A stretch of DNA of 7,445 bases from assembly GCA_023398345.1 (NCBI GenBank), contig JAEWSK010000219.1, forward strand, positions 1 through 7,445. The letters are read 5' to 3'. Origin of the DNA: Armatimonadota bacterium. Its GTDB lineage: Bacteria > Armatimonadota > UBA5829. Made by a program: the position numbers and the translations under genes. Below are positions 1 to 6,642 of the stretch, one piece after another; the stretch's first letter is position 1, and each line of letters starts with the position of its first letter. The notes below the pieces were generated by a model. That model did not search any database, was not told where the DNA came from, and saw only the letters and a list, made by a program, of their open reading frames with translations.

Positions 1-1214
1 TTGCCGGCGAAGTCTTCATACCCACGCTCGACATGTTCCAGCCCGCTAATTTCCGTATGGCCATCTGCTGCAAGCCCGGCGCATATCAACGCCGCGCCGC
101 CGCGCAGATCCGGGGCGATCACCTGAGCGCCCATAAGTTTCGGCACGCCGGTGATTACGGCACTTCGGCCGTCCTGCTTGATGTCTGCGCCCATTCGCAG
201 CATCTCGTTAACATATTTAAATCGGCGTTCGTAAATATTTTCAGTGACAACCGAAACACCATTGGCAATAGACAACATAGATGAGAACGGCTGCTGCAAA
301 TCAGTTGGAAAACCGGGATGCGGCATTGTCATTACGTCGGTTGCCATAGGCCGCGCATTGCATCTTACGCGCATTGCGTTGTCATACATGTCCACAACCG
401 CGCCGACCTCACGCAGTTTCAGCACGAATGGCTCGATATGATCCGGCCTGATGTTTTCTATAGTAACATCACCCATTGTTATCGTCGAAGCGACTGCAAA
501 AGTTCCAATTTCCATTCTGTCCGATACTATTTCATACTCAGTACCGTGCAGTTCGCCCACGCCTTCAATGCGAACGGTCGGAGTGCCTGCGCCGTATATG
601 CGAGCGCCCATTTGGGCCAAAAAGCTCGCAAGCTCGACAACTTCAGGCTCCATAGAGGCATTGCTGATTGTCGTTACGCCGTCGGCGAGACACGCTGTGG
701 TCATAAGGTGTTGCGTTGCCCCCGCACTGGCGATATTAAAATAGACTTGAGCGCCGCGGAGTTCGTCGCCTTCGGCCTCGACATAACCATGCTCGATATT
801 AACATGCGCTCCAAGCGCCTGTATGCCTTTAACATGAAGATCTATCGGCCTAGCGCCAATATCACAGCCGCCCGGCATAGCAACTTTTGCGTAGCCTTTT
901 CTCGCAAGCATCGGGCCAAGTACGCAGAAAGAGGCCCGCATTCGCTTTACAAGTTCGTAAGGGGCCTCGGTTTTTTCTATATGAGTTGCGTCGATGCGAA
1001 CTACGCCTCGCGAAATTTCTTCGCAGCCGACCCCAATTGCACCAAGCATGTCCATCATCGTATGGACATCGCCGATTTGCGGGACGTTGTGAAGTATAGT
1101 TTCGCCCTTGCCTAACAGCGCCCCCGCAATAATTGCCAAAGTGCTGTTCTTACTACCGCTTGATCGCACGGTTCCATGCAACCGCGCGCCGCCGGTTATC
1201 AAGAGCTTACCCAA
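1..1214 (-). CDS. murA: UDP-N-acetylglucosamine 1-carboxyvinyltransferase (MurA), C-terminus cut by window edge
   Basis: MurA transfers enolpyruvate from PEP to UDP-GlcNAc in the cytoplasm, the first committed step of peptidoglycan synthesis. I translated the minus strand from a TTG at 1214 and found 404 uninterrupted codons up to the edge. Family hallmarks are present. SGSKNS carries Lys22 and Asn23 near the N-terminus. The catalytic-loop Cys117 lies in PGGCDIGARPIDLH (equivalent to E. coli Cys115, the fosfomycin target), followed by Arg122. HPGFPTDLQ holds the general-base Asp equivalent to E. coli Asp305, and DLRGGAAL holds the Arg equivalent to E. coli Arg397. The reading frame ends at GYEDFAG, so by comparison with E. 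coli (419 aa) only about 15 residues are missing. The TTG start is chosen because AAGGAGG lies 9 nt upstream, the LLITGGARLHGTV N-terminus is typical, and no ATG occurs in frame until inside the fold. It is transcribed away from the cytochrome gene. The family assignment is secure; whether the genome has a second murA cannot be seen. Confidence 0.97.
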   Translation of the reverse strand, partial: MGKLLITGGARLHGTVRSSGSKNSTLAIIAGALLGKGETILHNVPQIGDVHTMMDMLGAIGVGCEEISRGVVRIDATHIEKTEAPYELVKRMRASFCVLGPMLARKGYAKVAMPGGCDIGARPIDLHVKGIQALGAHVNIEHGYVEAEGDELRGAQVYFNIASAGATQHLMTTACLADGVTTISNASMEPEVVELASFLAQMGARIYGAGTPTVRIEGVGELHGTEYEIVSDRMEIGTFAVASTITMGDVTIENIRPDHIEPFVLKLREVGAVVDMYDNAMRVRCNARPMATDVMTMPHPGFPTDLQQPFSSMLSIANGVSVVTENIYERRFKYVNEMLRMGADIKQDGRSAVITGVPKLMGAQVIAPDLRGGAALICAGLAADGHTEISGLEHVERGYEDFAG

Positions 1215-1223
1215 TTCTCCAGA

Positions 1224-1230
1224 CCTCCTT
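1224..1230 (-). promoter_or_regulatory. Shine-Dalgarno site that fixes the murA TTG start
   Basis: The minus strand reads AAGGAGG here, a full match to the anti-Shine-Dalgarno core. Nine bases separate it from the TTG at 1214-1212. It supports the non-ATG start of murA, since no other start codon lies at a useful distance. Confidence 0.85.
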
Positions 1231-1284
1231 GTCGGAATCCTACCCTTAGTCAGCTCACCGACAAGCACATTCTTTCTCGGCTCA

Positions 1285-1314
1285 AGTATAGCTGATGGGT
1301 TTCACGCGTGTCAA
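1285..1314 (-). promoter_or_regulatory. sigma-70-type promoter of murA
   Basis: On the minus strand a perfect -35 box TTGACA (1314-1309) is followed after an 18-bp spacer by TATACT (1290-1285), which differs from TATAAT at one base. Transcription would begin at about 1278, giving murA a 5' leader of roughly 60 nt that contains the strong ribosome-binding site. The closeness to consensus suggests strong, constitutive expression, as expected for a cell-wall gene. No obvious operator palindrome overlaps it. The start point is inferred from spacing, not observed. Confidence 0.8.
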
Positions 1315-1417
1315 GCCACGCCTGCTTATAATAACGTCCCAGACCCGCAAAAGGTATACTCTATGTTACGATATAGGCTGGAAATTGAGTCCTTTTTATT
1401 TCATGAGCCCCAGACAC

Positions 1418-1531
1418 AAAAACTCCCCGGCGCGCTGTCGAAGGTTTTACTCGCGTCGCTTGACGGACCGGCTTAACCGATTCGACCGTATGCGAGAACC
1501 ATAGCCGCATGCCGGGGAGAATACTAATCAC
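1418..1531 (-). ncRNA. candidate structured RNA, strand uncertain, family not recognised
   Basis: CTCCCCGGC at 1423-1431 is perfectly complementary to GCCGGGGAG at 1511-1519. Further helices nest inside: 1432-1434 with 1506-1508, 1443-1446 with 1497-1500 (GGTT/AACC), and 1450-1454 with 1492-1496 (CTCGC/GCGAG). A small apical arm has CGG/CCG at 1469-1471 and 1477-1479. Together they make a bulged hairpin of about 97 nt.

Read on the minus strand, the closing GC-rich stem is followed at once by TTTTT (1422-1418), as in an intrinsic terminator, and a TAAAAT box precedes it at 1543-1538. That would fit a small RNA starting near 1531. Read on the plus strand, two extra pairs become possible G-U wobbles (1437-1502 and 1455-1491), so a 5' leader of the cytochrome gene is also possible. 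I see no resemblance to SRP RNA, tmRNA, RNase P RNA, tRNA or a riboswitch class I know. A MITE-like DNA element is an alternative, though no target duplication is visible. Confidence 0.42.
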
Positions 1532-1537
1532 CTATCT

Positions 1538-1543
1538 ATTTTA
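1538..1543 (-). promoter_or_regulatory. possible -10 box for the candidate RNA
   Basis: The minus strand reads TAAAAT, one mismatch from TATAAT, about 7 bp before the likely 5' end of the folded element. The matching -35 region near 1560-1566 (GTTTTG or overlapping frames) is poor. This is therefore only a weak promoter prediction that gains value from the fold and T-run downstream. Confidence 0.25.
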
Positions 1544-1634
1544 TCCATTAGGAAGCGCAACAAAACTACATGCCGTTTAGATATGTCACTCCTTATAAAT
1601 ATGCATTTTTCGTGGCGGGTTGGTCTGCATGGTG

Positions 1635-1665
1635 TGCGGGCATAATGCAATTAATTATGCCCGCA
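1635..1665 (+). repeat. perfect 12-bp inverted repeat ahead of the cytochrome gene
   Basis: TGCGGGCATAAT (1635-1646) and ATTATGCCCGCA (1654-1665) are exact reverse complements separated by 7 nt. The right arm ends 8 nt before the Shine-Dalgarno sequence of the cytochrome gene. In RNA it would form a stable stem-loop in the leader just upstream of the ribosome-binding site. In DNA it could be the operator of a dimeric regulator. No T-run follows on either strand, so it is not an intrinsic terminator. The symmetry is directly visible; the regulatory role is inference. Confidence 0.8.
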
Positions 1666-1673
1666 AGCGATAT

Positions 1674-1678
1674 GGAGG
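1674..1678 (+). promoter_or_regulatory. Shine-Dalgarno site that fixes the cytochrome start
   Basis: GGAGG lies 8 nt before the ATG at 1687. This decides for the internal ATG against the longer in-frame opening from 1570, which has no ribosome-binding site and would have to translate through the 12-bp inverted repeat. Confidence 0.8.
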
Positions 1679-1686
1679 ACTGTCGG

Positions 1687-3069
1687 ATGGAAAAACTCAG
1701 CTATCATCGCATTGCACTGATTTTGGTTTGTGTCCTATTAGTAGTTGGATGTGCCGCTGTAGCTGTATTTGCGCAAATATCAAAGGTCATATCCAGCTAC
1801 GGGCCGACAGAAATCAATAAGACATTCGAGCAAATTAAGGCTGCGCGCCTGGCAGTAAAGGCGGAGCGCGCCAAAGAGCACTCGAATTTATTGAACTTAC
1901 GATATGATATGTCGCCAAAGACCTCCGCTGTGGTTTTTATGTCTGCAGGAAAGCCAATACCGATAGGCCCGACAGCTAGGCTGCGCGGAGTCACTTGGGC
2001 GCAACTAGACAAAATGACTCCGGAAGAGATTCGCGAGAAAGACTTGTTTCCATATAAGCCGCTGCCGTTTGCAGATCATGCAGAAGGTGGCATGCTTTTT
2101 CCTGAGATGATTACCAAACTCCTGCCTCGGCTGGTTCGCTTCGACTTGGATTTCGATTTGCCCGAGCACATTCTTCCCGATCCGACCCCCGCGATTTATC
2201 TGACGACTCGTCCTGACCTGGGCGATGTGGCAAAAGGTCGGCTTATCACAATTGAAAACTACTTCGAGATTTTTAATGGAATTCTCAATCCAAAACAGCT
2301 TGAGGGACTGCGCCTCTTACTGACCCAGTTCCCTCAGCAGCAGTTCAACGCCACAGAAGATCGTCGGACAGACCAGCCCAGCCTCGGCGTTACTTGCTTC
2401 GACTGCCATGTAAATGGGCATACAAATGGCGCAAATCATCTTGTTGGAGATATTCGGCCGCAGGAGTTCAGACATCGAATTGAAACGCCCACACTTAGAG
2501 GAGTAAACATTCAACGGCTATTTGGCTCCCAGCGAGCGCTCAAAACTGTCGAGGATTTTACTGAGTTCGAGCAGCGCGCTGCCTATTTTGACGGAGATCA
2601 GTGCATGGCAGCCAAGAAGGGTGTCAATGTCTTGGAGAGAGGCTCTCAAGTGCATTTTATGGCGGAATTTCTGGAAATTCTAGATTTCCCTCCGGCTCCC
2701 AAGCTTAATATATATGGCGAACTCGATCGCGCAAAAGCCACTCCAAGCGAGCTTGCCGGCGAGAAGCTTTTCAACGGCAAGGCCCGCTGTGTTTCGTGTC
2801 ATCCCGCTCCGTATTACACCGACAACAGTATGCACGACCTAAAGGCGGAGCGGTTCTACAAGCAGGAGTTGGTGAACGGTATGATGATGGCTCACGACGG
2901 CCTTATCAAGACATTTCCATTAAGAGGCATAAAAGACTCTCCGCCCTATTTGCATGACGGGCGATGCTTTACGCTTGAAGATGTCGTGGCATATTTCAAC
3001 CTAGTCCAGCAGCTATACCTGACCGAAAAAGAAAAGCAGGATTTGGTTGCATTTATGAGGGTCTTATAA
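1687..3069 (+). CDS. exported di-heme c-type cytochrome, CCP/MauG-like family
   Basis: The 460-residue product begins with a short basic stretch and a hydrophobic segment (about residues 9-29), so it should be exported. LVVGC at 18-22 fits a lipobox, which would make it a lipoprotein anchored at Cys22. Cleavage after VFA (27-29) or retention as an anchor are alternatives. Two covalent heme sites are visible: CFDCH at 237-241 and CVSCH at 368-372. The region LRGIKDSPPYLHDGR (412-426) is typical of the C-terminal domain of bacterial di-heme cytochrome c peroxidases and MauG, and its His423 is a possible heme-related residue.

This arrangement matches a family that I recall being labelled 'cytochrome B6' in databases, although it is not the b-type subunit of the b6f complex. 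Electron transfer or peroxide reduction outside the cytoplasm is likely, but donor and substrate cannot be inferred. The long region 30-230 before the first heme site carries no motif I recognise. The gene stands alone and converges on recO, overlapping it by 6 nt. Confidence 0.85.
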   Translation: MEKLSYHRIALILVCVLLVVGCAAVAVFAQISKVISSYGPTEINKTFEQIKAARLAVKAERAKEHSNLLNLRYDMSPKTSAVVFMSAGKPIPIGPTARLRGVTWAQLDKMTPEEIREKDLFPYKPLPFADHAEGGMLFPEMITKLLPRLVRFDLDFDLPEHILPDPTPAIYLTTRPDLGDVAKGRLITIENYFEIFNGILNPKQLEGLRLLLTQFPQQQFNATEDRRTDQPSLGVTCFDCHVNGHTNGANHLVGDIRPQEFRHRIETPTLRGVNIQRLFGSQRALKTVEDFTEFEQRAAYFDGDQCMAAKKGVNVLERGSQVHFMAEFLEILDFPPAPKLNIYGELDRAKATPSELAGEKLFNGKARCVSCHPAPYYTDNSMHDLKAERFYKQELVNGMMMAHDGLIKTFPLRGIKDSPPYLHDGRCFTLEDVVAYFNLVQQLYLTEKEKQDLVAFMRVL

Positions 3070-3846
3070 CGCCGAATTTATATCAAACTTATCTGGCCCG
3101 AATTGCGCGACGGCATCAATAAAGTCAGTGCTCTTTAGATCGTGTTCCAGCCTGTATCGAATGTGCCGACGAAGCACCCGCGATAAATCGCGGCGTGCGC
3201 CGACAGGAAAGCGCAAATCCTTGATCTTGTTTGGTTCGATGGAGTAAAGTGCCTTTATATAGGATGATATGGCTGCCGGCACCGACATCGCATCGTTTGG
3301 CGGATTGCCGCAGAGTGTGCAAATAATGCCACCCATTGCTGGGCTAAATGAGACTTTTTCGCGTTCGGGCGTTCTTCCGCAGCGCAAGCATGCATCGAAG
3401 TGCGGCTCATAGCCTAGAATTGTAAGAAGCTGTATCTCAAAATAGCGCGCTGTTATCTCTGGGTCAGTTTTGCCTTCAAGCACATACATGGTACTCAGCA
3501 GCGTATCAAATAAGTCGGGGTTGGGCTGACGTTTGTCGACAAATGAGTTTACTAGTTCGAGCAGATACACGCAATGTGCGACGCCAACTATATTTGCTTT
3601 GACATTTGGAAACGATTCTTTTATTTCGGCCTGGGACAGCACATCGAGATCACGGCCTTCCGAAAGCAGCATCTTGGAGTAAGTAAAAGGCTCGCATGCC
3701 CCGGCGAGCTTGCTACCTGGCCGTCGAGCGCCTTTAGCGACTGCCGAGAGCTTACCGTGCTCGCGAGAAAACAAAGTGATGATGCGATCTTTCTCCGCAA
3801 GATCAATCCGTCGCAGTACAATTGCAGATGATGAGTAAGTCCTCAT
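3064..3846 (-). CDS. recO: DNA recombination/repair protein RecO
   Basis: RecO works with RecR and RecF to load RecA on SSB-coated single-stranded DNA and can anneal complementary strands; it acts on the nucleoid. The 260-residue product has the typical N-terminal OB-fold sequence (AIVLRRIDLAEKDRIITLF, residues 8-26, then HGKLSAVAKGARRPGSKLAG to about 49). A helical domain follows. A four-cysteine zinc site is formed by Cys153, Cys156, Cys176 and Cys179 (CLRC and CTLC). Length fits the family (about 240-270). The ATG at 3846 gives the expected N-terminus, yet no Shine-Dalgarno sequence precedes it. It is the last gene of the minus-strand block, 56 nt after deoC, so coupling to the trp genes is likely but looser than among the others. 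It converges on the cytochrome gene with interleaved stop codons. Confidence 0.96.
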   Translation of the reverse strand: MRTYSSSAIVLRRIDLAEKDRIITLFSREHGKLSAVAKGARRPGSKLAGACEPFTYSKMLLSEGRDLDVLSQAEIKESFPNVKANIVGVAHCVYLLELVNSFVDKRQPNPDLFDTLLSTMYVLEGKTDPEITARYFEIQLLTILGYEPHFDACLRCGRTPEREKVSFSPAMGGIICTLCGNPPNDAMSVPAAISSYIKALYSIEPNKIKDLRFPVGARRDLSRVLRRHIRYRLEHDLKSTDFIDAVAQFGPDKFDINSAL

Positions 3847-3902
3847 TGTTTGTGTGAGGATTCAAAAAACTTATAATTCATAACTCAAAGCTCATAATTT
3901 GC
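3847..3902 (-). other. AT-rich spacer between deoC and recO with degenerate short repeats
   Basis: Read on the minus strand, the spacer contains near-repeats of the type AATTATGAG, GAGTTATGAATTATAAG, then a run of six T (3871-3866). It lacks any GC-rich stem, so a terminator is doubtful. It also lacks a Shine-Dalgarno sequence for recO. CCTCA at 3859-3855 is complementary to TGAGG at 3845-3841, which overlaps the recO start codon, so a 5-bp hairpin could partly mask initiation. It is the only notable gap in an otherwise tight gene block. Confidence 0.4.
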
Positions 3903-4631
3903 TTAGTGGCGTCCGCGTCGTCCGGCGCTTTCGAGGTAGTCTTCAGGAACATAGCCTTCGACTACTGCCGCGGCATTGCTTGTGCCTATGCGGCTTGCGC
4001 CTGCGTCGAGCATTGCCATTGCATGCTCTGTTGTTCGTATTCCGCCCGCGGCCTTGACGCCCATATCTGGCCCGACAACCTGGCGTATTAGACGTATGTC
4101 ATCGACTGTCGCGCCGCCAGGAGTCGTGCCTGTTGAAGTCTTGACGAAGTCACCGCCAGCGTCGCGTATTATCTCGCAGGCGATCTTTTTTTCGTCGTCC
4201 GTCAAATAAAAACACTCGATGATGAATTTGAGCACAGTGCGTTTTGCGTCCTGTGTCATTCCAGTCATGCGCGCTGTGTCTACAAGCTCTTTAACTTCAC
4301 TTTCAACAATATTACGCTCACCCGATTTCAAAGCGCCGATGTTTATGACGACATCCAGCTCTTTTGAGCCGTTTGTTATAGCGGTTCTTGCCTCAAAAAC
4401 TTTTACAGATCGTCCACTTCCGCCGAATGGAAACCCAATGACTGTTGCCGGTTTGACGTCCGAGTCCTGCAGTTCGCGACGAACGATAGGCAGCCAAAAC
4501 GGGAGAACCATCACGGTTGCGAAATGATAGCTTTTTGCTTCTTCGCACAAACGGATGATGTTCTCGTGTGTTGCTGTTGGTTTCACGAGTGTCGAATCCA
4601 TCAATTTTGCGAACTGCTCTTTTGAGTACAT
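3903..4631 (-). CDS. deoC: deoxyribose-phosphate aldolase family protein (DeoC/DERA)
   Basis: DERA reversibly cleaves 2-deoxyribose 5-phosphate to glyceraldehyde 3-phosphate and acetaldehyde in the cytoplasm through a Schiff base on lysine. The 242-residue TIM-barrel sequence keeps the catalytic set: Asp93 in ELDVVINIGALKSG, the Schiff-base Lys164 in DFVKTSTG, and Lys193 in GVKAAGGIRT. These correspond to E. coli Asp102, Lys167 and Lys201. Phosphate-binding elements PGGAT and AAGGIRT are present.

Some usual positions differ. The common DHTLLKP reads DSTLVKP (12-18), the common VCVNP segment reads VMVLP (40-44) and so lacks the usual Cys and Asn, and GFGPGGAT reads GTTPGGAT. Substrate preference may therefore differ from classical DERA; that is inference. 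The ATG follows GGGAG by 8 nt, and that site lies partly inside the end of trpA, with only 5 nt between the genes. No nucleoside-catabolism gene is next to it. Confidence 0.9.
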   Translation of the reverse strand: MYSKEQFAKLMDSTLVKPTATHENIIRLCEEAKSYHFATVMVLPFWLPIVRRELQDSDVKPATVIGFPFGGSGRSVKVFEARTAITNGSKELDVVINIGALKSGERNIVESEVKELVDTARMTGMTQDAKRTVLKFIIECFYLTDDEKKIACEIIRDAGGDFVKTSTGTTPGGATVDDIRLIRQVVGPDMGVKAAGGIRTTEHAMAMLDAGASRIGTSNAAAVVEGYVPEDYLESAGRRGRH

Positions 4632-4636
4632 CCTAA

Positions 4637-5440
4637 TTACTCCCGGCGAACCACTGCAGCCTTGAGGCTTTTTACAAACTCACCAGCACTTTGCGCCAGA
4701 TCGTTGTATTCATTGTGGCTCGCTATTATATTTACCAACGCGCTTCCGATAACTGCTCCATCGGCGAATCGAGTTACAAATTTCACATGTTCAGGTGTCG
4801 ATATGCCGAATCCCACCACAACCGGTAGCTTAGTCGATGCTTTTATTGTGTTTACAAGCGACTCAAGCTCGGCAGGCATATCATTGCGAGCGCCAGTTAC
4901 ACCTGTTCGAGATACACAATATGTAAACCCGCTACCCATCTTCGACACCAACTCAATCCTATCCTTCGTCGAGGTAGGAGCAAGCAAGAATATAGTTGAA
5001 AGTCCTGCGCTCTCAGCCGCTTTTTTCCACTCGCCTGCCTCTTCCGGAGGCAAGTCGGTCAATATTACGCCGTCTGCGCCGGCCTGCGCCGCATCTTTTG
5101 CAAATCTTTCAAGTCCATATTTATTTACTGGATTGAAGTAAGTCATCAGCACGATCGGCACGTCACAGCCGGTTCTGATCTCCTTAATGTTATTTAGCAC
5201 GCCTTTTACGGTTGCGCCATTATCCAAAGCCCTGCAGCTAGATGCTTGAATGCTAGGCCCGTCGGCCATCGGATCAGAAAACGGCACACCAAGTTCGATT
5301 ATATCCGCTCCTGAGCGCGCAATTTCTTCTACGAGCTTAGTCGTAGTCGAAAAATCCGGATCACCGCAAGTAAGAAAACAAACCAGCGCCTTATCACCAC
5401 GCGCATTAAGCTCTTCAAAACACTTCTCTATCCGGTTCAA
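4637..5440 (-). CDS. trpA: tryptophan synthase alpha chain
   Basis: TrpA splits indole-3-glycerol phosphate into glyceraldehyde 3-phosphate and indole, which is channelled to TrpB in the cytoplasmic alpha2-beta2 complex. The 267-residue product is of standard length (E. coli 268). The catalytic Glu49 and Asp60 occur at exactly those numbers in [17 protein letters not shown] (49-65). LTCGDPD near residue 23, SRTGVTG and the phosphate-binding GFGIS/GSALV region are all present. Translation starts at a TTG whose first bases overlap the trpB stop (shared TTGA, 5440-5437), with GGAGG 7 nt upstream inside the last codons of trpB. This indicates translational coupling that would keep alpha and beta chains in balance. 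There is no ATG alternative that preserves the conserved N-terminus. Confidence 0.98.
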
Positions 5441-6642
5441 AGCGACACCTCCATTTTTTTAGCCACTGTGTCGACGTCTTTGTCGCCCCTACCGGATAAG
5501 CAAATAACCACTGTCTCATTCTTACCCAGTGTGGGGACAAATTTCATTGCATAAGCGATTGCATGTGATGATTCCAGTGCCGGAATTATTCCTTCGATGC
5601 GAGAAAGGAACTCAAAAGCCTCCAGCGTCTCCGCATCAGTTGCAGAAACATAGCTTGCACGGCCCGAATCCTTGAAATAGCTGTGCTCAGGGCCGACTCC
5701 CGGATAATCGAGACCAGCCGAAATCGAGTGTGTCAGTTGCACCTGTCCATCTTCATTTTGCAAGAGATAGCTTATCGAACCGTGAAGAACGCCCGGACTG
5801 CCTTTGCTCAGAGTCGCGCAGTGTTTTGGGGTGTCAATTCCTTCACCTGCCGCTTCGATACCGATTAGTTTTACTTTTTCGTCATTTGCGAATGGATAGA
5901 ACATTCCCATTGAGTTGCTTCCGCCACCGACGCATGCCAGCACATAATCCGGCAGCCGCCCTTCTTTTTGCATTATTTGCTCGCGGGTTTCTTTGCCTAT
6001 CACAGACTGGAAATCACGCACCATCATAGGGTAGGGGTGCGGCCCGACGACCGATCCTATTATGTAATGCGTGTCTTGCACATTTGTGACCCAATCGCGA
6101 ATTGCCTCGCTTGTAGCGTCTTTGAGCGTTTTTGTGCCCGATGTCACGGGAACGACTTCAGCACCCAGCAGCCGCATCCGAAAAACATTTAGCGCCTGCC
6201 GCTCCATGTCCTCCACACCCATAAACACCTGGCACTTTAACCCGAACAAAGCGCAGGCGGTTGCTGTTGCAACACCGTGTTGGCCGGCTCCGGTCTCTGC
6301 GGTAATTCGCGGTTTGCCCATACGACGAGCCAGCAGTATCTGACCCATCACGTTATTAAGCTTGTGCGCACCGGTGTGGCATAGATCTTCGCGTTTTAGA
6401 TAGACTTTCGCCCCTCCGAGGTGCTTTGTCATTCGCTCAGCGAAGTACAGTGGTGTAGGGCGACCAACATATTCATTCAAGTAATAGTCCAACTCTGCGA
6501 CAAAATCTTTGTCAGACTTATACTTATAATATGCCTCTGTCAACTCATCCAATGCCGGGATTAAAATCTCAGGGACGAATCGGCCACCGTAATCCCCGAA
6601 ATGCCCAAGCATGTCAGGTCCGGTTATCTGCTTTTCTGACAT
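5437..6642 (-). CDS. trpB: tryptophan synthase beta chain (TrpB1 type)
   Basis: TrpB is the PLP enzyme that condenses indole with serine to give tryptophan. With the ATG start the product has 401 residues. [12 protein letters not shown] at the N-terminus is typical. The PLP lysine is Lys94 in HTGAHKLNN, the catalytic Glu116 is in [10 protein letters not shown], the PLP-phosphate loop GGGSN is at 239-243, and CLSGRGDKD is near the C-terminus. The length and these motifs indicate the TrpA-partnered TrpB1 type rather than the longer TrpB2.

A TTG two codons earlier (6648) is possible, but it would sit only 4 nt from the AAAGGAG site (6659-6653). The ATG at 6642 lies 10 nt away and is preferred. 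The start lies 29 nt inside trpF and the end overlaps trpA by 4 nt, so the trio is translationally coupled. Confidence 0.97.
5448..5452 (-). promoter_or_regulatory. Shine-Dalgarno site supporting the trpA TTG start
   Basis: GGAGG on the minus strand is embedded in the final codons of trpB and lies 7 nt before the TTG at 5440. It is the basis for accepting this rare start codon. Confidence 0.8.

Noticed and set aside
318..1115. Long plus-strand open frame of 265 codons across from murA
   Set aside because: It is exactly antisense to a well-supported murA, has no recognisable domain, lacks a ribosome-binding site and has a composition typical of an antisense shadow.
1327..1332. Plus-strand TATAAT as a promoter directed at the cytochrome gene
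   Set aside because: The matching -35 position reads ACGCGT, and the box lies about 355 bp before the gene; it is probably a chance match.
1108..1476. Plus-strand open frame of 122 codons running from murA into the intergenic region
   Set aside because: It crosses the murA start, the murA promoter and part of the folded element, and shows no protein motif; it is a chance frame.
1418..1531. Identification of the folded element as SRP RNA, tmRNA, RNase P RNA, 6S RNA or a known riboswitch
   Set aside because: None of the conserved sequence cores that I know for these families is present, for example no SRP apical motif and no tRNA-like domain. Only the fold can be claimed.
1594..1600. TATAAAT as a -10 box for a plus-strand cytochrome promoter
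   Set aside because: No acceptable -35 sequence lies 16-18 bp upstream, and the region is generally AT-rich, so the match is not convincing.
1570..1686. N-terminal extension of the cytochrome by 39 residues to an ATG at 1570
   Set aside because: No ribosome-binding site precedes it, it would place extra residues before the export signal, and it would read through the perfect inverted repeat. The ATG at 1687 has GGAGG at ideal spacing.
3866..3902. Intrinsic terminator between deoC and recO
   Set aside because: A T-run exists but the only stems before it are short and AT-rich (4 bp), too weak for a convincing terminator.
4662..5141. Plus-strand open frame of 159 codons opposite trpA
   Set aside because: It is the antisense of conserved trpA codons, with no motif or ribosome-binding site of its own.
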